A stretch of DNA of 64,000 bases from Oryzomonas sp. (GTDB lineage: Bacteria > Desulfobacterota > Desulfuromonadia > Geobacterales > Pseudopelobacteraceae): contig JARLHN010000034.1 of NCBI GenBank assembly GCA_031292255.1, forward strand, positions 1 through 64,000, in the 5' to 3' direction. The position numbers and the translations under genes are program-made. The notes under the pieces are model-generated. The model saw only the letters and a program-made list of their open reading frames with translations. It did not search any database and was not told where the DNA came from. Shown piece after piece: positions 15,169-23,994 of this stretch; within the stretch, counting starts at the first letter, position 1, and every line of letters starts with the position of its first letter.

Positions 15169-17157
15169 ATGGAATTCCTCAGCATCAGGTCAAAGTTTAT
15201 TGCGGTCATCGTGCTGGTCTATCTGGTTATCGGCTCGGTGACTCTGTTTGCCTTTTATACCGGCAGCAATCGCATCATCGATGTTTTTGCCCAACGTTTC
15301 GCCACCAAGGAAGCCCTGCTGGAGAAAAACAAGATCATCTCCATCATTGACCGGGAGGTGGCCTTGGCCCGGAAGATGGCCGACGATCCGGTTCTGAAGA
15401 GATGGGCCGCTGCGGAAAACAGCCCCCCCGTGAAACAGGAGGCACTGGAGCAGTTGGAAAGCTACCGGCGGCACTTTCGGGATCGCAGCTGCAACATAAC
15501 CGTCAACGCTTCCCATACCTACTACTCGCTCTCCGGCGACGGGGCGCCCGGCAGGCCGGCAACCACGGTCCTGCATGCCGACAACATGTCAGATGAATGG
15601 TACTTCGTCGCCATGCGGGACATTGACGACTTTGCCCTCAACCTGGACTATAATCGCCTGATCAAGAAAAGCAAGGTCTGGATCAACGCCATTGTGAAGG
15701 GGGCGGGCGGCGAAAAACTTGGAATCTGCGGCAGCGGCATCGATATCACTGATTTTCTCAACGAAATCGTCTACTCCAAGGAACAGGGGCTTTCGACCAT
15801 ACTGATCGACCGTTCGGGCATTATCCAGGCCCACGAAGACCGGAGGATCGTGGAACACAACGCCAACGAACGGGACAACGTGAAGAAGGTCACCATCTAC
15901 AACTTGATGGATGAACGCCAGAAACAGGAACAGTTGCGTACGGCCATTGTCACGCTCGCTGCCCGGAAAAGCGAGGTGGTGGCGTTCCCCGCCCGCTTCG
16001 GCGGAAAGAAGTACCTGGCCGCCGTCTCCTTCATGCCGGGTGTCGGCTGGTTTAACGTGGTCCTGGTGGATGTCTCCCGCGTCATCAGCATGCGCGAGTT
16101 TTTCCCCATTGTGGTCATCATGTTCGTGTCGCTTTTGCTGGTGATAATAACCATCGCCATTCTCATGAACCGCATGGTGCTGGCGCCCCTCACCAGCCTG
16201 TCCGCCGCCACCCGCCAGGTCGCCGGCGGACGGTACGACATCACGCTTCCGGTCACGAGGAGGGATGAGATCGGCGACCTGACGGCTACCTTCAACACCA
16301 TGACCGAGACGGTCTTGGACTACACCAATAATCTGGAAGCAAAGGTCAGGGAACGGACGAACGAGCTTTCCGCCGCCAACCGGATGGTGGAGGAGTCCCG
16401 GAACAGGATCATGGAGAGCATCAGCTATGCGCGCATGATCCAGGCCTCCATCCTGCCCGAACCGGACCTCATGTCACGCTGTCTCGGCGAGTACGCCGTG
16501 TTGTACCGGCCCAAGGAGATCGTGGGGGGAGACTTCTACTACCTTCGGGAGTTCCCCGGCCATTCCCTGCTGGCATGTATCGACTGCACCGGACACGGCG
16601 TCCCCGGCGCATTCATGACCATGACCGTCAACTCGGTCATGAACCACGTGATCGACATGGTCTGCTCCGACGACCCGGCCCGCATCCTGAGCGAGCTGAA
16701 CCGCGTCATGCAGCAGACTCTGCGTCTGCGGGACGTGGATGCGGGACTCGATATCGCCCTCTGCATGCTTGACCGGCGCGCGGCGCGACTCCTGTTCGCC
16801 GGGGCCGGGCTCTCGCTCTACATCGCCTCGGCAGAGGGGGTGCGAGAAATAAAGGGTGACCATCAACGGGTAGGCTACAGAGGCTCCAGGCTTGATTATG
16901 GCTATCATAATCATGAGGTCGCCCTTTCTCCGGGAGACACCTGTTATCTCACCACCGATGGGCTTTTGGACGAACCGGGCGGAGACATGCGCTACAGCTT
17001 CGGCTCGGAGCGTTTCAAGATGATGCTGGCCGGGCATCGTCACCTTGTCATGCCGGCGCAGACCGAGGCCTTCGAACGCATTCTGTCCGATTATCGGGGC
17101 AGCCATCCGCAACGTGACGACGTGACGTTGGTGGGCTTCCGTCCCGTACCCTGTTAA
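15169..17157 (+). CDS. siaA: SiaA-type membrane PP2C phosphatase
   Basis: A 662-residue sensor phosphatase. It has a TM helix at about 10-30, an extracytoplasmic sensor region to about 310, a second TM (about 314-336), a HAMP domain (about 337-390), a short coiled coil, and a SpoIIE/PP2C domain (about 424-662). The metal-binding Asp residues are in VGGDFYY, IDCTGHGVPG, TTDGLLDE and RDDVTLV. In Pseudomonas, SiaA dephosphorylates SiaC and so promotes its activation of the cyclase SiaD. The next three genes complete that set in order. AAGGA is seven bases before the ATG; a GTG 21 bases upstream is less likely. Confidence 0.9.
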   Translation: MEFLSIRSKFIAVIVLVYLVIGSVTLFAFYTGSNRIIDVFAQRFATKEALLEKNKIISIIDREVALARKMADDPVLKRWAAAENSPPVKQEALEQLESYRRHFRDRSCNITVNASHTYYSLSGDGAPGRPATTVLHADNMSDEWYFVAMRDIDDFALNLDYNRLIKKSKVWINAIVKGAGGEKLGICGSGIDITDFLNEIVYSKEQGLSTILIDRSGIIQAHEDRRIVEHNANERDNVKKVTIYNLMDERQKQEQLRTAIVTLAARKSEVVAFPARFGGKKYLAAVSFMPGVGWFNVVLVDVSRVISMREFFPIVVIMFVSLLLVIITIAILMNRMVLAPLTSLSAATRQVAGGRYDITLPVTRRDEIGDLTATFNTMTETVLDYTNNLEAKVRERTNELSAANRMVEESRNRIMESISYARMIQASILPEPDLMSRCLGEYAVLYRPKEIVGGDFYYLREFPGHSLLACIDCTGHGVPGAFMTMTVNSVMNHVIDMVCSDDPARILSELNRVMQQTLRLRDVDAGLDIALCMLDRRAARLLFAGAGLSLYIASAEGVREIKGDHQRVGYRGSRLDYGYHNHEVALSPGDTCYLTTDGLLDEPGGDMRYSFGSERFKMMLAGHRHLVMPAQTEAFERILSDYRGSHPQRDDVTLVGFRPVPC

Positions 17158-17201
17158 CCTGTCAAAATGGCCGATACCCGTTTTCACGCAAGGAGGTAAC
17201 G

Positions 17202-17732
17202 ATGGATCTTTTTAAGCTCAGAGAGCAGTTTTCCCAGGAAGGGATCATGATGTGTTTCAACGGGCCATTTTCCCACAGTATCATCGAGGAGATCGGCATC
17301 GCCATAAGAAACCATCTGGCAGCGGAGGACACATCCCGCATGGCGGTGCAGGATGTATTCGGCGTCTACATCGAAATGACCCAGAATGCCCGAAATTATC
17401 TCGTGTCGCGGGATATTCACGCAGGGGAGGCCGGTTCAGCCACCATCGTCATCGCCAAGCAGGGTGAGTCATACGCCGTGACATCCGGCAACCTGATCAG
17501 GACGGAAGACATCGCCGATCTCGGGGCGCGGATCGACCAGATCAATAGCCTTGACCGCGATGGCCTGAAAAAACGGATCCGGCAGCAGTTGCATAAGGAG
17601 GTGCCCCCAGGGGCATTAGGGGCGGGGATCGGGCTGATGGAGATAGCCAAGCGGGCAGTCGCCAAGCTGGAATATTCCATTCGGAACATCGATGGACACT
17701 ATGCTTTTTTCACGCTGACCGTATTGGTGTAG
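17202..17732 (+). CDS. siaB: SiaB-type protein kinase (DUF6272)
   Basis: A 176-residue protein of the SiaB family, a GHKL-like fold that phosphorylates its SiaC partner. Visible features are FNGPFSHSIIEEIG, an N-box-like VYIEMTQNARNYL (Glu and Asn at ATP-Mg positions), and the glycine-rich GALGAGIGLMEIAKRA loop. The ribosome-binding site is AAGGAGG. It lies 44 bases behind siaA and 11 bases before siaC, so one transcript is likely. The assignment rests on fold motifs plus perfect gene order. Confidence 0.88.
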   Translation: MDLFKLREQFSQEGIMMCFNGPFSHSIIEEIGIAIRNHLAAEDTSRMAVQDVFGVYIEMTQNARNYLVSRDIHAGEAGSATIVIAKQGESYAVTSGNLIRTEDIADLGARIDQINSLDRDGLKKRIRQQLHKEVPPGALGAGIGLMEIAKRAVAKLEYSIRNIDGHYAFFTLTVLV

Positions 17733-17743
17733 GAGGAGAGAGA

Positions 17744-18121
17744 ATGAATACGCTTGATATACCGCAGTCATCATCCACACCGTTGATCAGGTTCGACGCC
17801 GTTGAGCGAAAGATGCGTATCTCGGGGGAGTCCTACCCTGAGAATTCCTTCGGATTTTACGCACCGGTCGTCGGTTGGGTGAAAGAGTACCTTTCCGGCC
17901 AGAACGAGCTTCATCTGGATATCGACGTCAGTTACATGAACAGCAGCAGCACCAAGTGCATGCTCGACCTGCTCGACCTCCTGGAGGACGCCTATGTCGG
18001 GGGCGCCAAGGTCACAGTTGCCTGGCGGTATGACCGGGAGAATCCCCGTTCCCTTGACCTGGCGGAAGAGTTCCAGGAAGAGGTCACGCTGCCGTTTTCC
18101 ATTGTCGCAACCGATGAATAG
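17744..18121 (+). CDS. siaC: SiaC-type regulator (DUF1987)
   Basis: A 125-residue DUF1987 protein. The hallmark is DVSYMNSSSTKCMLDLLDLLE, where the Ser/Thr stretch corresponds to the phosphoacceptor region of SiaC. In Pseudomonas aeruginosa, unphosphorylated SiaC binds and activates the diguanylate cyclase SiaD; SiaB phosphorylates it and SiaA dephosphorylates it. AGGAGAGAGA precedes the ATG. The stop is followed after seven bases by siaD. Confidence 0.9.
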   Translation: MNTLDIPQSSSTPLIRFDAVERKMRISGESYPENSFGFYAPVVGWVKEYLSGQNELHLDIDVSYMNSSSTKCMLDLLDLLEDAYVGGAKVTVAWRYDRENPRSLDLAEEFQEEVTLPFSIVATDE

Positions 18122-18128
18122 GGATGCC

Positions 18129-19295
18129 ATGGCACGCAAGAGATCGAACATACCTGCGACCGACGCCGCCCTGGAGCGGGCCGACCGTATACTTTCCGAG
18201 CCTTCCTCACCCTCGGTCGATCTTGTCGCCGAATATGGCACCCTTGCCGACAGTTACCGCATACTGCTGCGGAAACTGAACAAGACGATTGTCATCAGCG
18301 ATACCTACCAGATGCAGTTCAGGGAGCTGATGAAGCAGATCGAGGATACCACCTACAAGTACCGGCAGCTCAAGGATGTTGCCCTGCCGCTCTGCGTGTA
18401 CTGCAAAAACATCCGCACCGATAACGACTATTGGCAGCGGCTTGAGACCTATTTCGGCACCCATGCGGATATCATGTTCAGTCACGGGATCTGCCCCGAA
18501 TGCATCAAGTCCACCACCCGCCAACTGGGTGCGTGGCAGCAAAAAGATACCTTCCCGGACATCCCGGCCTCTTCGGAGCCGCCTGCTGCCAGGAGCACAC
18601 CGAAGCCGGTCGAGGATGAAATCCTCAAGGAACTTCACAGCCTGCTCCAGCGGAGTGCCGTCACCGGCAATCCCCTCACGCCTGAACTGGAGCGGGTTGT
18701 GGGCAGGCATACCAAGCTTCTGCGGCGTTTCAACAAGATCGTCACCATCAGTGACGGGTACCAGTCGCAACTCATGGACCTGAAGGCCCGGTTGGAATTC
18801 TCGGCCCGGACCGATCTCCTCACCGGCCTTGCCAACCGTTGGGAGATCATGGCCCGGCTGGAGTCGGAGAAAAGCCGTTCCGAGAGGCACAAAAAGAATT
18901 TTTCCATCCTGATCAGCGATCTTGACCTTTTCAAGGAGATCAACGACAACCACGGGCATCTGGCCGGCGACCGTGTCCTCAGGGCTGTTGCCGATATCTT
19001 GCGTGGACAGATCCGCAGCGAGGATTTCTGCGGCCGGTGGGGAGGCGAGGAGTTTTTGTTCATCCTCCCGGAAACCGATCTGCCAACGGCCTGTTCGGTG
19101 GCCGCCAAGCTCCTTGCCAAGGTGCGAAAAATCTCCGTAACGTGGGAGGAAAGGAAAATCTCGACGACCATGAGCATGGGGATCGGCGTGTTCAGGCCGG
19201 GGATGAGCATCGATGGCTGCCTGAAGCAGATTGACGGCGCCCTCTTCAGAGCCAAGGGGAGTGGCCGTGACCGATTTGTCACGGTGAATGAATGA
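18129..19295 (+). CDS. siaD: SiaD-type diguanylate cyclase
   Basis: A 388-residue cytoplasmic GGDEF protein. A segment at about 75-125 carries CVYCKNIRTDNDYW...GICPEC, a Cys pattern also found in other Geobacter-type signalling proteins, then two helical stretches and a GGDEF domain from about 230. The catalytic motif is GGEEF (about 305) with an RSED inhibitory site five residues before it. GHLAGD keeps the Asp that reads guanine, so the product should be c-di-GMP rather than cGAMP. It differs from Pseudomonas SiaD by the added cysteine region. As last gene of the set it is the expected output. Confidence 0.88.
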   Translation: MARKRSNIPATDAALERADRILSEPSSPSVDLVAEYGTLADSYRILLRKLNKTIVISDTYQMQFRELMKQIEDTTYKYRQLKDVALPLCVYCKNIRTDNDYWQRLETYFGTHADIMFSHGICPECIKSTTRQLGAWQQKDTFPDIPASSEPPAARSTPKPVEDEILKELHSLLQRSAVTGNPLTPELERVVGRHTKLLRRFNKIVTISDGYQSQLMDLKARLEFSARTDLLTGLANRWEIMARLESEKSRSERHKKNFSILISDLDLFKEINDNHGHLAGDRVLRAVADILRGQIRSEDFCGRWGGEEFLFILPETDLPTACSVAAKLLAKVRKISVTWEERKISTTMSMGIGVFRPGMSIDGCLKQIDGALFRAKGSGRDRFVTVNE

Positions 19296-19449
19296 AGGTT
19301 GGCTTTTGCCGTACGTTTTCACGTGCGATGGATAAGGGCGAAACCTACGGAAGGTGCTGATAAGTTTAAGGAACGGCTTAAAATACGTCTTCTGTAGACC
19401 CCTCCCGGGGGCCTCGTTTTCAAGGTTGGGTCATTGCTGATAAATCATA

Positions 19450-19477
19450 TTGACAAACCGCTGGTAAAAGTTAATAG
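19450..19477 (+). promoter_or_regulatory. Possible promoter of ferritin-like gene
   Basis: TTGACA (19450-19455) and TAATAG (19472-19477) with a 16-base spacer stand 38 bases before the start of the ferritin-like gene. The rest of 19296-19515 shows no gene. Confidence 0.45.
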
Positions 19478-19515
19478 GATTTGTACATTCAAATATCAGG
19501 AGGATGATAGCAACT

Positions 19516-19965
19516 ATGGAATTTGTTACCCTTGACGATGTTATTAAATTTGCTGTTGATCGCGAGGACACCGCATATGAACTCTACAGCCGGGCAGCAG
19601 AGATCAGTAGCGGCGCTGCGAAGAAAATGTTCCAGGAGTTGGCTGCGGAAGAGGCTACCCACAAGGATGTCTTCAGCAAGATCGATACGGAAAAAGCCGA
19701 GCATCACAAACTGTGCAAAATCCCTGAAGTCAGTATAAGCAAGTACCTGGCAGATGTACCCTTCAGGCGCGACATGAGCTACCAGGAGATTCTGACCTAC
19801 GCCATGAAGACGGAAGATAACGCTTACCATCTTTACAAGACTGCTGCCGGCATGACGGACGATGAAAAGCTTCAGAAGGTGCTGATGACCTTTGCGGATG
19901 TCGAGTTGGGCCATCGTCGCAAGATCGAGGCTCTTTACGAGGAACGAGTGCTGACGGAAGGCTGA
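19516..19965 (+). CDS. Ferritin-like / rubrerythrin-type protein
   Basis: A 149-residue four-helix di-iron protein. Iron-binding residues are visible as two repeats: REDTAYELY...EEATHKDVF in the first half and KTEDNAYHLY...DVELGHRRKIE in the second (E-x6-Y, then E/D-x-x-H). It lacks the C-terminal rubredoxin domain of classical rubrerythrin. Such proteins act in peroxide or oxygen detoxification and iron handling in anaerobes. AGGAGG lies 11 bases before the chosen ATG; ATG 19504 is too close to the ribosome-binding site. It ends in a strong terminator. Confidence 0.88.
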   Translation: MEFVTLDDVIKFAVDREDTAYELYSRAAEISSGAAKKMFQELAAEEATHKDVFSKIDTEKAEHHKLCKIPEVSISKYLADVPFRRDMSYQEILTYAMKTEDNAYHLYKTAAGMTDDEKLQKVLMTFADVELGHRRKIEALYEERVLTEG

Positions 19966-20070
19966 ATCCGGCCCGGCACTGTGCCGCTTTGCGAGTTTTA
20001 CGGCATTCTTGCAATGGCGCCCCGTCCACGTTGTTATAACGCCTTACGGCATCAACAGGCCATGCGACGA

Positions 20071-20110
20071 TGCTCGGTATACCCTGGAACGGTAGCCGGG
20101 CATTTTTTTT
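20071..20110 (+). terminator. Intrinsic terminator of ferritin-like gene
   Basis: TGCTCGG/CCGGGCA with inner TACC/GGTA is followed by eight T residues (20103-20110). Confidence 0.85.
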
Positions 20111-20170
20111 GCGCTTACCGACCTGCCCGGAAAAGGAGAAAACTAAAAAGAACGTTTAAGCTCACATCTG

Positions 20171-20191
20171 CGGCCCTTCGGCCGTTTTTTT
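20171..20191 (+). terminator. Second intrinsic terminator upstream of folD
   Basis: A compact CGGCC CTT CGGCCG hairpin followed by seven T residues. It is a second terminator within 80 bases of the first, with no gene between them, so it may end a small RNA or attenuate the folD leader. Confidence 0.7.
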
Positions 20192-20206
20192 CGCGGCCCC
20201 GATGGT

Positions 20207-20264
20207 GGGTGCGGGCTGCTCTCGGCCATGGCCGTGCACAAATGCGCACCCCTCGGTTGCAGCC
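20207..20264 (+). ncRNA. Candidate H-type pseudoknot in the folD leader
   Basis: GGGTGCG (20207-20213) can pair with CGCACCC (20245-20251), and the adjoining GGCTGC (20214-20219) with GCAGCC (20259-20264), giving interleaved helices. The first loop holds the palindrome CGGCCATGGCCG. It lies 90 bases before the folD ATG. It does not match the ZTP or THF riboswitch consensus I know. Its role is unproven. Confidence 0.35.
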
Positions 20265-20353
20265 CCCGCTAATTTGTGATACTAATTCATATACTCCGGC
20301 TCCCTGAGGGTGGCGTGAGGTACCGATATTTGGAAGCAAGGGGTTGTATAAAC

Positions 20354-21226
20354 ATGGAACTGCTGGATGGCAAGAAGTGCGCTGAGAGCCTGGTGGCCGA
20401 TATTTCCGGGAAGGTCGCCGGTTACGTGGGCTCCGGCCTGCGCAAGCCGCATATGACCATCATCCTGGTCGGCAAGCACGCCCCCAGCGAATCGTACGTC
20501 AAATCCAAGGTAGCCTCCTGCGGAAGGGCCGGTTTCGCAAGCAACCTGATCCGCCTCCCGGAAACCATCACGGAGACAGAACTGCTGGGGAAGATCAGCG
20601 ACATCAACAACGACCCGGGCACGGACGGCCTGATCGTCCAACTGCCGCTGCCTTCCCACATCAACCAGCAGAACGTCATCAATGCCATTACCCCGGAGAA
20701 GGATATCGACGGCTTTCATCCCGCCAACTTCGGCCGCATGGCCCTCGGCCAGAAGGCCTTTCGTCCGGCTACCGCCTACGGCATCTGCAAGTTGCTGCAA
20801 TTTTACAACATTCCGATCAAAGGCAAGCACTGTGTCGTTATCGGCCGCTCGAACATCGTCGGCAAGCCGATCTCCATCATGCTGTCCAACGATTTCGACA
20901 TCGGCAACGCCACGGTCACCCTGACCCATATCGAGACGCCGCGGCCGCTCCTGCTGGACGAGACGCGCCGGGCCGACATTGTGATCGTGGCGGTGGGCAT
21001 CCCCGGCTTTGTCAGCGAGGACATGGTCAAGGAGGGGGTCGTGCTGATCGATGTGGGCATCAACCGGCTGGAGGACGGCAGGATCGTAGGGGACGTGGAT
21101 TTCGCGAATGTTGCCGGCAAGTGTTCCTGGATCACCCCGGTGCCGGGAGGCGTCGGCCGCATGACCGTGGCCGCCCTGATGATCAATACCCTGATGGCCT
21201 ACGAAAACAATTTCAACCTGGTCTAA
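20354..21226 (+). CDS. folD: Methylenetetrahydrofolate dehydrogenase/cyclohydrolase FolD
   Basis: A 290-residue bifunctional enzyme of one-carbon metabolism, interconverting 5,10-methylene-, methenyl- and 10-formyl-THF. The family motifs are complete: ESYVKSK with the catalytic Lys, [41 protein letters not shown] and [16 protein letters not shown]. Length is normal. The ATG at 20354 matches the family start; an earlier in-frame ATG at 20276 would add unrelated residues. The leader holds the candidate pseudoknot. Confidence 0.95.
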   Translation: MELLDGKKCAESLVADISGKVAGYVGSGLRKPHMTIILVGKHAPSESYVKSKVASCGRAGFASNLIRLPETITETELLGKISDINNDPGTDGLIVQLPLPSHINQQNVINAITPEKDIDGFHPANFGRMALGQKAFRPATAYGICKLLQFYNIPIKGKHCVVIGRSNIVGKPISIMLSNDFDIGNATVTLTHIETPRPLLLDETRRADIVIVAVGIPGFVSEDMVKEGVVLIDVGINRLEDGRIVGDVDFANVAGKCSWITPVPGGVGRMTVAALMINTLMAYENNFNLV

Positions 21227-21278
21227 GGTCCGAGCGTTCCACAAAAGCCGAGGGCAGAAACAACGAGGGTGCAACGCC

Positions 21279-22124
21279 ATGGCATGGATGAACGGCACAA
21301 CGGTTCGGGTGTTTCGGTGCATACCGGCGGTGCTGCTCGCGGCGCTCATGCTCTTCCCCTGCCGGGCCGGCGCACACAGCGAGGAAGCCTCTCAAAAACA
21401 CCGGGCCGGCGATCCATTCCCGCAGGAAGAGGGGCCGGCGGTCGGGGTCGATGAGCGTCTGGGTGCAAAGATCCCCCTTGATACAACCTTTCGCGATGAA
21501 ACCGGGAAAACGGTCCGCCTGGGCGACCTGATTACCGGGCCGACCATCATTCTCCCCGTGTACTACAGTTGCACCAATATCTGCAATTATCTGCAGGGTG
21601 GCCTGGCGCGGGTGCTGCCGGCCATAAAATACCGGCCGGCTACCGATTACCGGGTCATCTCCCTCAGCTTCGACGAGAGCGAAACCCCTCCGCTTGCCGC
21701 CCGCTACAAACGCATATACCTGACCTCGATGAATGTTCCCTTCCCCGAGGACGGGTGGCGCTTTCTGACTGGCGATGCCCCGAACATCCAACGCCTGACC
21801 GCTGCCGCCGGGTATCGTTTTCAACGCCGGGGGCGGGATTTCATTCACCCGGTGACGAGCCTGGTGGTCGCCAGGGACGGAACCATTGTCCGTTACCTGT
21901 ACGGCACGACCTTTCTGGCCAAGGACGTGACCCTGGCACTGCTGGAGGCGCGCGAGGGCAGGTCGGGCGCCTCCATCCGCAAGGTGATGGAGTTCTGCTT
22001 CAGCTTCGATCCCGCCGGCAAGACCTATGTCTTCAACCTGATGCGGGTAAGCGCCACGGTGATCATCCTCTGTACCGGGGGATTTCTGGCCTTTTTATTG
22101 CTGCACGGAAATAAGCGCAAATAA
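21279..22124 (+). CDS. SCO1/SenC copper chaperone
   Basis: A 281-residue Sco protein: signal/anchor at about 10-30, a thioredoxin-like domain with Cu-binding YYSCTNICNYL (CxxxC), and the Cu-ligand His in DFIHPVTSLV. A C-terminal membrane segment (VSATVIILCTGGFLAFLLL) is less usual. Sco proteins deliver copper to CuA of cytochrome oxidase subunit II. Its position 250 bases upstream of the oxidase genes supports this role. The start at 21279 could also be the ATG two codons on (MNGTT). Confidence 0.9.
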   Translation: MAWMNGTTVRVFRCIPAVLLAALMLFPCRAGAHSEEASQKHRAGDPFPQEEGPAVGVDERLGAKIPLDTTFRDETGKTVRLGDLITGPTIILPVYYSCTNICNYLQGGLARVLPAIKYRPATDYRVISLSFDESETPPLAARYKRIYLTSMNVPFPEDGWRFLTGDAPNIQRLTAAAGYRFQRRGRDFIHPVTSLVVARDGTIVRYLYGTTFLAKDVTLALLEAREGRSGASIRKVMEFCFSFDPAGKTYVFNLMRVSATVIILCTGGFLAFLLLHGNKRK

Positions 22125-22235
22125 TCCGCTACACCGGATGGGCGGTATTGACAGGATAGCGGCCCGGACATTCCGGCCGGCTGCTTTTTATCCTTTTATC
22201 TACCCGGCGTTGTCCGGTTTGGTATTTACAGTCAG

Positions 22236-22262
22236 CTCCCTCTCCCGCAAGGGGAGGGGGGA
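22236..22262. repeat. C/G-rich hairpin before ctaD
   Basis: CTCCCTCTCCC GCAA GGGGAGGGGG forms a strong hairpin in the 250-base gap between sco and subunit I. It is REP-like. The rest of the gap is AT-rich (22300-22360) and probably holds a promoter. Confidence 0.5.
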
Positions 22263-22377
22263 ATTAATAGCATGTTTCAGTCGATGCGATTTCTCAACCG
22301 GACATTGCTGGTCCATGCAGGCAACTAATTAATGTTAATAAATTTTAATGTAATGACGCTTTTTGTCGGGAGGTTTG

Positions 22378-23994
22378 ATGGCCACCGTTCAGCCAACACC
22401 CACGAGTTTCTGGAACGACACCGGCAAGACCGGCATCACATCCTGGATATTCTCCACTGACCATAAGCGGATCGGGCTGCTCTACTTCTATTCCACGTTC
22501 GGTTTCTTTCTGGTCGGGGTGCTGCTGGGGCTCTTGCTGCGTATCGAACTGATGGCCCCGGGGCGCACCATCATGGGGCCTGCAACCTACAATGCCACGT
22601 TCACCGTGCACGGGGTGGTGATGATCTTCCTCTTCATCATCCCCGGCATGCCGGGTGCTTTCGGCAATCTGGTCATGCCGATCCAGATCGGCGCGCGGGA
22701 TGTGGCCTTCCCGCGCCTGAACCTGTTTTCCTGGTGGCTCTACGCCATCGGTGCGGTGATCGTGCTGACCTCGCTCTTCACCGGCGGCGGCCCGCCCGAC
22801 ACCGGCTGGACCTTCTACGTTCCCTTCAGCGCCCGCACCGGCACCAACGTATCCCTGGCCGTCCTGGGGGTCTTTGTTATCGGTTTTTCATCGATCCTGA
22901 CCGGCATCAACTTCGTGACGACGATCCACCGCCTCCGGGCCGAGGGGATGACCTGGGGCAGGCTGCCGCTCTTCGTCTGGTCGATCTATGCCACCGCCTG
23001 GGTCCAGGTCCTGGCGACGCCGATCCTGGGCATCACCCTGGTGCTGATCATGGCCGAACGTATCCTGGGGGCAGGCCTGTTCGATCCCGGCCGCGGCGGC
23101 GACCCGGTCATGTACCAGCACCTGTTCTGGATATACTCCCATCCGGCGGTCTACATCATGATCCTGCCCGCCATGGGGGTGATCTCGGACGTCATCCCGG
23201 TCTTTGCCCGCAAGCCGATCTTCGGCTACAAGATGATCGCCTTTTCCAGCCTGGCCATCGCCGCGGCCGGTTCATTGGTATGGGGGCATCACATGTATAC
23301 CAGCGGCATGAGCGATACGGCCATACTGGTATTCTCCTTCCTGACGTTCGTGGTCGCCATCCCGTCCGCCATCAAGGTCTTCAACTGGGTCTCCACCCTG
23401 TACAAGGGGTCGATCTCCCTGGAAGCGCCAATGCTCTTCGCGCTCAGCTTTATCCTGCTTTTTTCCATCGGCGGACTGACCGGGCTGATCCTGGGCGCGG
23501 CTGCCACGGACATCCATGTGCATGACACCCACTTCGTGGTGGGACATTTCCACTACGTGATGTTCGGCGGCGCCGGCTTTGCCTTCTTCTCCGCCATGCA
23601 CTACTGGCTGCCCAAATTCTACGGCCGCAAATACGCCGAAAAACCTGCCGTCATTGCCTGGGCGTTCATGTTCACGGGGTTTAATATCCTCTATTTTTCC
23701 ATGATGGTGCTCGGCCTCAAGGGGATGCCCCGGCGGTACTACGATTATCTCCCCGAATTCGCACCCCTCAACCTCGTATCCACCATCGGCAGTTGGATAC
23801 TGGCCGTGGGGCTGATCATAATGCTGGTAAACCTGTTCCGCGGCCTGTTCTGGGGTGAACCGGTGGGGAGCAACCCCTGGGGGGGAGCGACCCTGGAGTG
23901 GAGCATCCCGACACCGCCCCCAACCGAAAACTTCGACCAAGAGCCGGTGGTCACCCATGGACCGTACGATTTCACCAAGGCGGGTGTTCCATGA
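22378..23994 (+). CDS. ctaD: Cytochrome c oxidase subunit I (A2-type)
   Basis: A 538-residue, twelve-helix heme-copper oxidase core. The low-spin heme His lies in NATFTVHGVVM. CuB ligands are in YSHPAVYIMILPAMG (His with cross-linked Tyr) and the HH of WGHHMYTSGM. HDTHFVVGHFHYVMFGG supplies the heme a3/a ligands. The YSHPxVY form, lacking the D-channel Glu, marks an A2-type enzyme. It reduces O2 to water while pumping protons. GGGAGG precedes the ATG. It overlaps subunit III by four bases. Confidence 0.95.
   Translation: MATVQPTPTSFWNDTGKTGITSWIFSTDHKRIGLLYFYSTFGFFLVGVLLGLLLRIELMAPGRTIMGPATYNATFTVHGVVMIFLFIIPGMPGAFGNLVMPIQIGARDVAFPRLNLFSWWLYAIGAVIVLTSLFTGGGPPDTGWTFYVPFSARTGTNVSLAVLGVFVIGFSSILTGINFVTTIHRLRAEGMTWGRLPLFVWSIYATAWVQVLATPILGITLVLIMAERILGAGLFDPGRGGDPVMYQHLFWIYSHPAVYIMILPAMGVISDVIPVFARKPIFGYKMIAFSSLAIAAAGSLVWGHHMYTSGMSDTAILVFSFLTFVVAIPSAIKVFNWVSTLYKGSISLEAPMLFALSFILLFSIGGLTGLILGAAATDIHVHDTHFVVGHFHYVMFGGAGFAFFSAMHYWLPKFYGRKYAEKPAVIAWAFMFTGFNILYFSMMVLGLKGMPRRYYDYLPEFAPLNLVSTIGSWILAVGLIIMLVNLFRGLFWGEPVGSNPWGGATLEWSIPTPPPTENFDQEPVVTHGPYDFTKAGVP

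Noticed and set aside
20207-20264. SAH riboswitch on the minus strand
   Set aside because: A fragment resembles GCUGCAAC, but the order of conserved blocks is wrong and no SAH-related gene lies downstream.
20171-20353. ZTP or THF riboswitch upstream of folD
   Set aside because: The conserved ZTP core (GGGUCGUGAC and CCGCCUGGGC) and the THF consensus are absent; only an unassigned pseudoknot remains.
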